NCBI RefSeq assembly: GCF_037392515.1
Contig: NC_090285.1
Span: forward strand, 2,173,501 to 2,237,500
DNA length: 64,000 nucleotides
Origin: Haliotis asinina
Lineage: Eukaryota > Mollusca > Gastropoda > Lepetellida > Haliotidae
Direction: 5' to 3'
Position 1 is the first letter of the stretch, and each line of letters opens with the position of its first letter. Shown in pieces: positions 63,738 through 64,000 of this stretch. The position numbers and the translations under genes are program-made. The notes beneath the pieces are model-generated. The model did no database searches and was not told the DNA's origin. It saw only the letters and a program-made list of their open reading frames with translations.

Positions 63738-64000
63738 TGACCATGCTAGGATTGGTTGAATAGGCATCTTAATGAAATTTGCTGATTGATTGGCCACGCT
63801 TCGAGGCACGCCACTAAACGAGACGGCTTACGTCACAAACTGAATGAAATTGGGCTTTGGAAATGTATTTCTGTCTTATGCAACGAGGGTCTACAATCTA
63901 CGAAGCACTGATAACAAATTGTATTTAAATGAAGAGGACACTGCATTTGCATCCATATGGAGTAAATGGACACGTCAACTGAACACTTCCTCCTTGCCAG

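Larger units (their letters stand above)
46385..64000. repeat. tRNA-Gly array, type A, right part
   Basis: About nineteen monomers of 937-951 bp, cut by the window end. Monomers of 951 bp carry a 14-bp tandem duplication upstream of the GCC gene. Alternation of monomer forms gives a 1,897-bp two-monomer repeat (47772 to 49669 to 51566; 57207 to 59104 to 61001 to 62898). The run of monomers from about 46.4 to 52.6 kb is repeated at 55.8 to 62.1 kb, offset 9,435 bp. Confidence 0.95.

Overview
The window is nuclear DNA of an animal, probably a marine invertebrate and perhaps a mollusc. The evidence is eukaryotic tRNA genes with A/B boxes and T-run terminators, a metazoan Polinton and a Tc1-like transposon. 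The mollusc call is a weak inference from the style of the transposons.

About 48 kb of the 64 kb is one tandem array of ~938-951 bp monomers, at 1-13462 and 29114-64000. Each monomer carries two tRNA-Gly genes: anticodon GCC on the + strand and anticodon UCC on the - strand. I place 52 GCC-type and 51 UCC-type copies. The 5' ends of each pair face each other across ~317 bp holding octamer, CCAAT, TATA-like and CRE-like motifs; the 3' ends face each other across ~480 bp. Together the pair can read all four GGN codons. Two monomer types exist: type A (1-13462, 29114-31914, 46385-64000) and type B (31915-46384, lying inside type A). Higher-order repeats of five monomers (4,724 and 4,722 bp) and two monomers (1,897 and 1,888 bp), plus a duplication offset by 9,435 bp, show repeated unequal exchange or conversion. 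Several tRNA variants spread with these blocks, including four copies with a Cys-type GCA anticodon on a Gly body and fifteen copies that lost the invariant A14.

A 15,651-bp Polinton (Maverick) sits at 13463-29113 in the spacer between convergent tRNA genes. It has 213-bp terminal inverted repeats and a 5-bp matching target duplication. Removing the element and one duplication restores a standard 947-bp monomer. It carries protein-primed DNA polymerase B, an integrase, a packaging ATPase, a major capsid protein and about ten further small structural or membrane proteins. It is a fossil: mostly open, with about four breaks, and its capsid gene is split by another element. Its terminal repeats differ at 6 of 213 positions, so it looks fairly young.

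At 19682-21293 a 1,612-bp Tc1-like DNA transposon with an intact 341-aa DD34E transposase lies in the capsid gene. The order of events read from nesting is: the tRNA array, then the Polinton, then the Tc1-like insertion.

The Polinton also holds short GC-rich palindromes inside several genes, an AT-rich near-palindrome that contains two divergent start codons, three SAP-like repeats at the start of its polymerase, and two tandem paralogues of unknown function.
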